The notes under the pieces were generated by a model. The model saw only the letters and a list, made by a program, of their open reading frames with translations. It did not search any database and was not told the DNA's origin. The position numbers and the translations under genes were made by a program. Shown in pieces: positions 37,889 through 39,063 of a stretch of 39,063 nucleotides of DNA (position 1 is the first letter of the stretch; each line of letters starts with the position of its first letter). Origin of the DNA: a virus. The stretch spans positions 1 through 39,063 of IMG/VR virus record IMGVR_UViG_3300041999_000014, one strand, 5' to 3'.

Positions 37889-38710
37889 CTACTCCTCATC
37901 GCGAATCTTCCAGAAGTCGGGCGTGAGGATCACCGGCTGGTTCTCCCCATCGGTCTCTTCGTTGGAAGCAGCGTTCACGGTCTCGTCAGTCTGCTCCGTC
38001 TTCCTCCCCTTTACGAGGATGGTCTTACTGCCGAAGTCTTCGGACACCAGGACCTCTTCGACTTCGAAGTCCGGGTACTTCTCGGAGAACTCCTGACCGA
38101 GTTCCTGTATTACGTCGGACTCGGTCTTTCCGTCGACTATCTCCTCCTCTGTGAGGATCCTGTGCATGGACACACGGTCCTTGTCGATCTTCACCTTGGT
38201 AACCCGCTCGCCCTCTTCCCCGGTGTAGGCGATGGCGCCCTGGTCGAGCTCGTACTGGATGACGGGGTCCACGAGCCCCGTCTCCTGGAACCGCGCCACC
38301 TCGTCGACGATCGCGACCCCGGGGGTCATTCCTCTGATGTTCTTCGCCTTCTCGCTCAGAGACCGCAGGATCGGGGGCACCATCTCCTTCTCCTGCTCGC
38401 GCTGATCGACCGTGGGAATGGCCACCACGGCTTCGAGCGTGATCCCGCCGTCCTCGGTACGCACGGGCTGCATGTTCTGGATGAATGACCCCGCGGGTGT
38501 CTTGGCCAGGATCTGCATCGGAGCCGTCGTGATGAACTCCTGGAACTTCCTGGTGAACTCCGGGTCGGGCTCGGGAACCTGGATCAGAGGAGACACCGTT
38601 CGCTGGGGCAGAGGCGACTTCACCTCCGCCAGGAACGGACGCTCCAATATCCCCAGGATGTTCTTGCCGTACTCGGCGATGAGCTTGTCGAAGATCGGCG
38701 TGTCGGACAT
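37889..38710 (-). CDS. 273-aa hypothetical protein
   Basis: ATG at 38710 follows AAGGAGTT. The product is soluble and acidic. The first half (SPLIQVPEPDPEFTRKFQEFITTAPMQILA) is followed by an alpha/beta part (ITLEAVVAIPTVDQ), a helical part (EMVPPILRSLSEKAKNIRGMTPGVAIVDEV), and a C-terminal domain with ILVKGRKTEQ and an acidic tail. I do not recognise a family. Its place directly upstream of the helicase in one operon suggests a DNA-metabolism role, by context only. Confidence 0.75.
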   Translation of the reverse strand: MSDTPIFDKLIAEYGKNILGILERPFLAEVKSPLPQRTVSPLIQVPEPDPEFTRKFQEFITTAPMQILAKTPAGSFIQNMQPVRTEDGGITLEAVVAIPTVDQREQEKEMVPPILRSLSEKAKNIRGMTPGVAIVDEVARFQETGLVDPVIQYELDQGAIAYTGEEGERVTKVKIDKDRVSMHRILTEEEIVDGKTESDVIQELGQEFSEKYPDFEVEEVLVSEDFGSKTILVKGRKTEQTDETVNAASNEETDGENQPVILTPDFWKIRDEE

Positions 38711-38768
38711 ACAGAACTCCTTGCTGTGTTACTGCTGTGACGATCGAAAAATGTACTGCCAGTAAGAC

Positions 38769-38798
38769 AGGAGTAAGGGCCCGAAGACCCCTACCCCT
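38769..38798 (-). terminator. Imperfect hairpin between early genes
   Basis: Bases AGGAGTAAGGG and CCCCTACCCCT pair imperfectly around CCCGAAGAC. No T-run follows on the minus strand, so it may be a weak terminator or processing site. The remaining gap (38711-38821) holds the ribosome site of the next gene and nothing else I recognise. Confidence 0.4.
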
Positions 38799-38821
38799 GC
38801 CTCATACTCCCTACCCCACCC

Positions 38822-39061
38822 CTAGACGACCGCGGCGGCGACCCGTCCGGAGGTGACCATGTAGCTCCAGAATTCAACCTTGAAGTCCACCCACTCCTCG
38901 TAGGTCATGGAGAGCTTGAAGTGCATCAGCTCACGCGGGTGGAGATACTTCCCGGGAACGCTGAAGAACCCGATCATCCTGGCGAAGGTCTCACGGTCCG
39001 GACCTTGCATGAACGACGACAGGAACTTGTCGTTCTCGTTGAGCTCGATGGTGTTAGCCAT
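38822..39061 (-). CDS. 79-aa hypothetical protein
   Basis: ATG at 39061, two bases from the window edge, so the ribosome site is outside and a longer start cannot be excluded. The product is helical (LNENDKFLSSFMQGPDRETFARMIGFFSVPGKYLHPRELMHFKLSMTYEEW) with an aromatic-rich C-terminal half. I do not recognise the family. It is first in the visible early operon. Confidence 0.65.
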   Translation of the reverse strand: MANTIELNENDKFLSSFMQGPDRETFARMIGFFSVPGKYLHPRELMHFKLSMTYEEWVDFKVEFWSYMVTSGRVAAAVV

Positions 39062-39063
39062 TA

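Noticed and set aside
1-39063. Frequent AATAT and GATAT words spaced a few hundred bases apart.
   Set aside because: The words are noticeable in GC-rich sequence, but without counts against a proper background I cannot call them over-represented.
1-39063. Possible tRNA genes or a CRISPR array.
   Set aside because: I saw no cloverleaf with a TTCGA-type T-loop in an intergenic gap and no regularly spaced repeats with unique spacers; the promoter repeats enclose genes, not spacers.

Overview
The window is a 39 kb piece of a tailed, siphovirus-type double-stranded DNA phage genome. Every gene I can support lies on the minus strand, so transcription runs from high to low coordinates. The sequence is moderately GC-rich, uses GTG and TTG starts often, and has strong GGAGG-type ribosome sites. 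Together with a ReqiPepy6 Gp37-like tail protein, an r1t-like holin and an endolysin with Cpl-7-type repeats, this points to a phage of an actinobacterium, perhaps a Streptomyces-type host. The host is an inference.

Right end (39.06-34.75 kb), DNA metabolism: two proteins of unknown function, a SNF2/DEAD-like helicase, a block of inverted repeats that may be a replication origin, a NUMOD4/degenerate-HNH gene flanked by 15-bp near-perfect direct repeats, a VRR-type nuclease and a Cas4/RecB-like nuclease. Next (34.75-31.68 kb) comes a 939-aa protein with the DFDGD signature of multisubunit RNA polymerases, and a small partner gene. A gene-free 400-bp stretch (31.28-31.68 kb) is packed with hairpins and could hold the packaging site.

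Centre (31.3-15.3 kb), packaging, head and neck: small terminase-like gene, HNH endonuclease, acidic small protein, endolysin, connector, a 2H phosphoesterase fused to an HYGIKGMKWGVRR motif, large terminase, three more HYG[IV]KGMKWGVR[RK] proteins, portal, a basic coiled-coil protein, a protease-major capsid fusion with a nested capsid start, neck proteins, major tail protein, tail assembly chaperone, a second tail-tube paralogue, receptor-binding candidates and a tail-completion protein. The tape measure, distal tail, Gp37-like and fibronectin proteins follow (15.3-6.5 kb), then a membrane protein, a holin and an 80-aa protein resembling the Acb2/Tad1 cyclic-nucleotide sponge family.

Left end (5.5-0 kb): an array of very small, mostly membrane-anchored genes. 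Nine copies of a conserved promoter-like element (TATAAT core, no ordinary -35) each precede a small gene, and eight of those genes are followed by a nearly identical hairpin. In several units a second gene or genes follow the hairpin. The ninth unit ends in a different, classical terminator. A degenerate copy of the element lies at 35.65 kb ahead of the nuclease and polymerase genes.

The most interesting points are: the HYGI-tagged protein set, including a likely RNA polymerase and an Acb1-like 2H phosphoesterase, possibly virion cargo; a possible pair of counter-CBASS genes; the promoter-gene-hairpin array; and a homologous C-terminal domain shared by the major capsid and major tail proteins.
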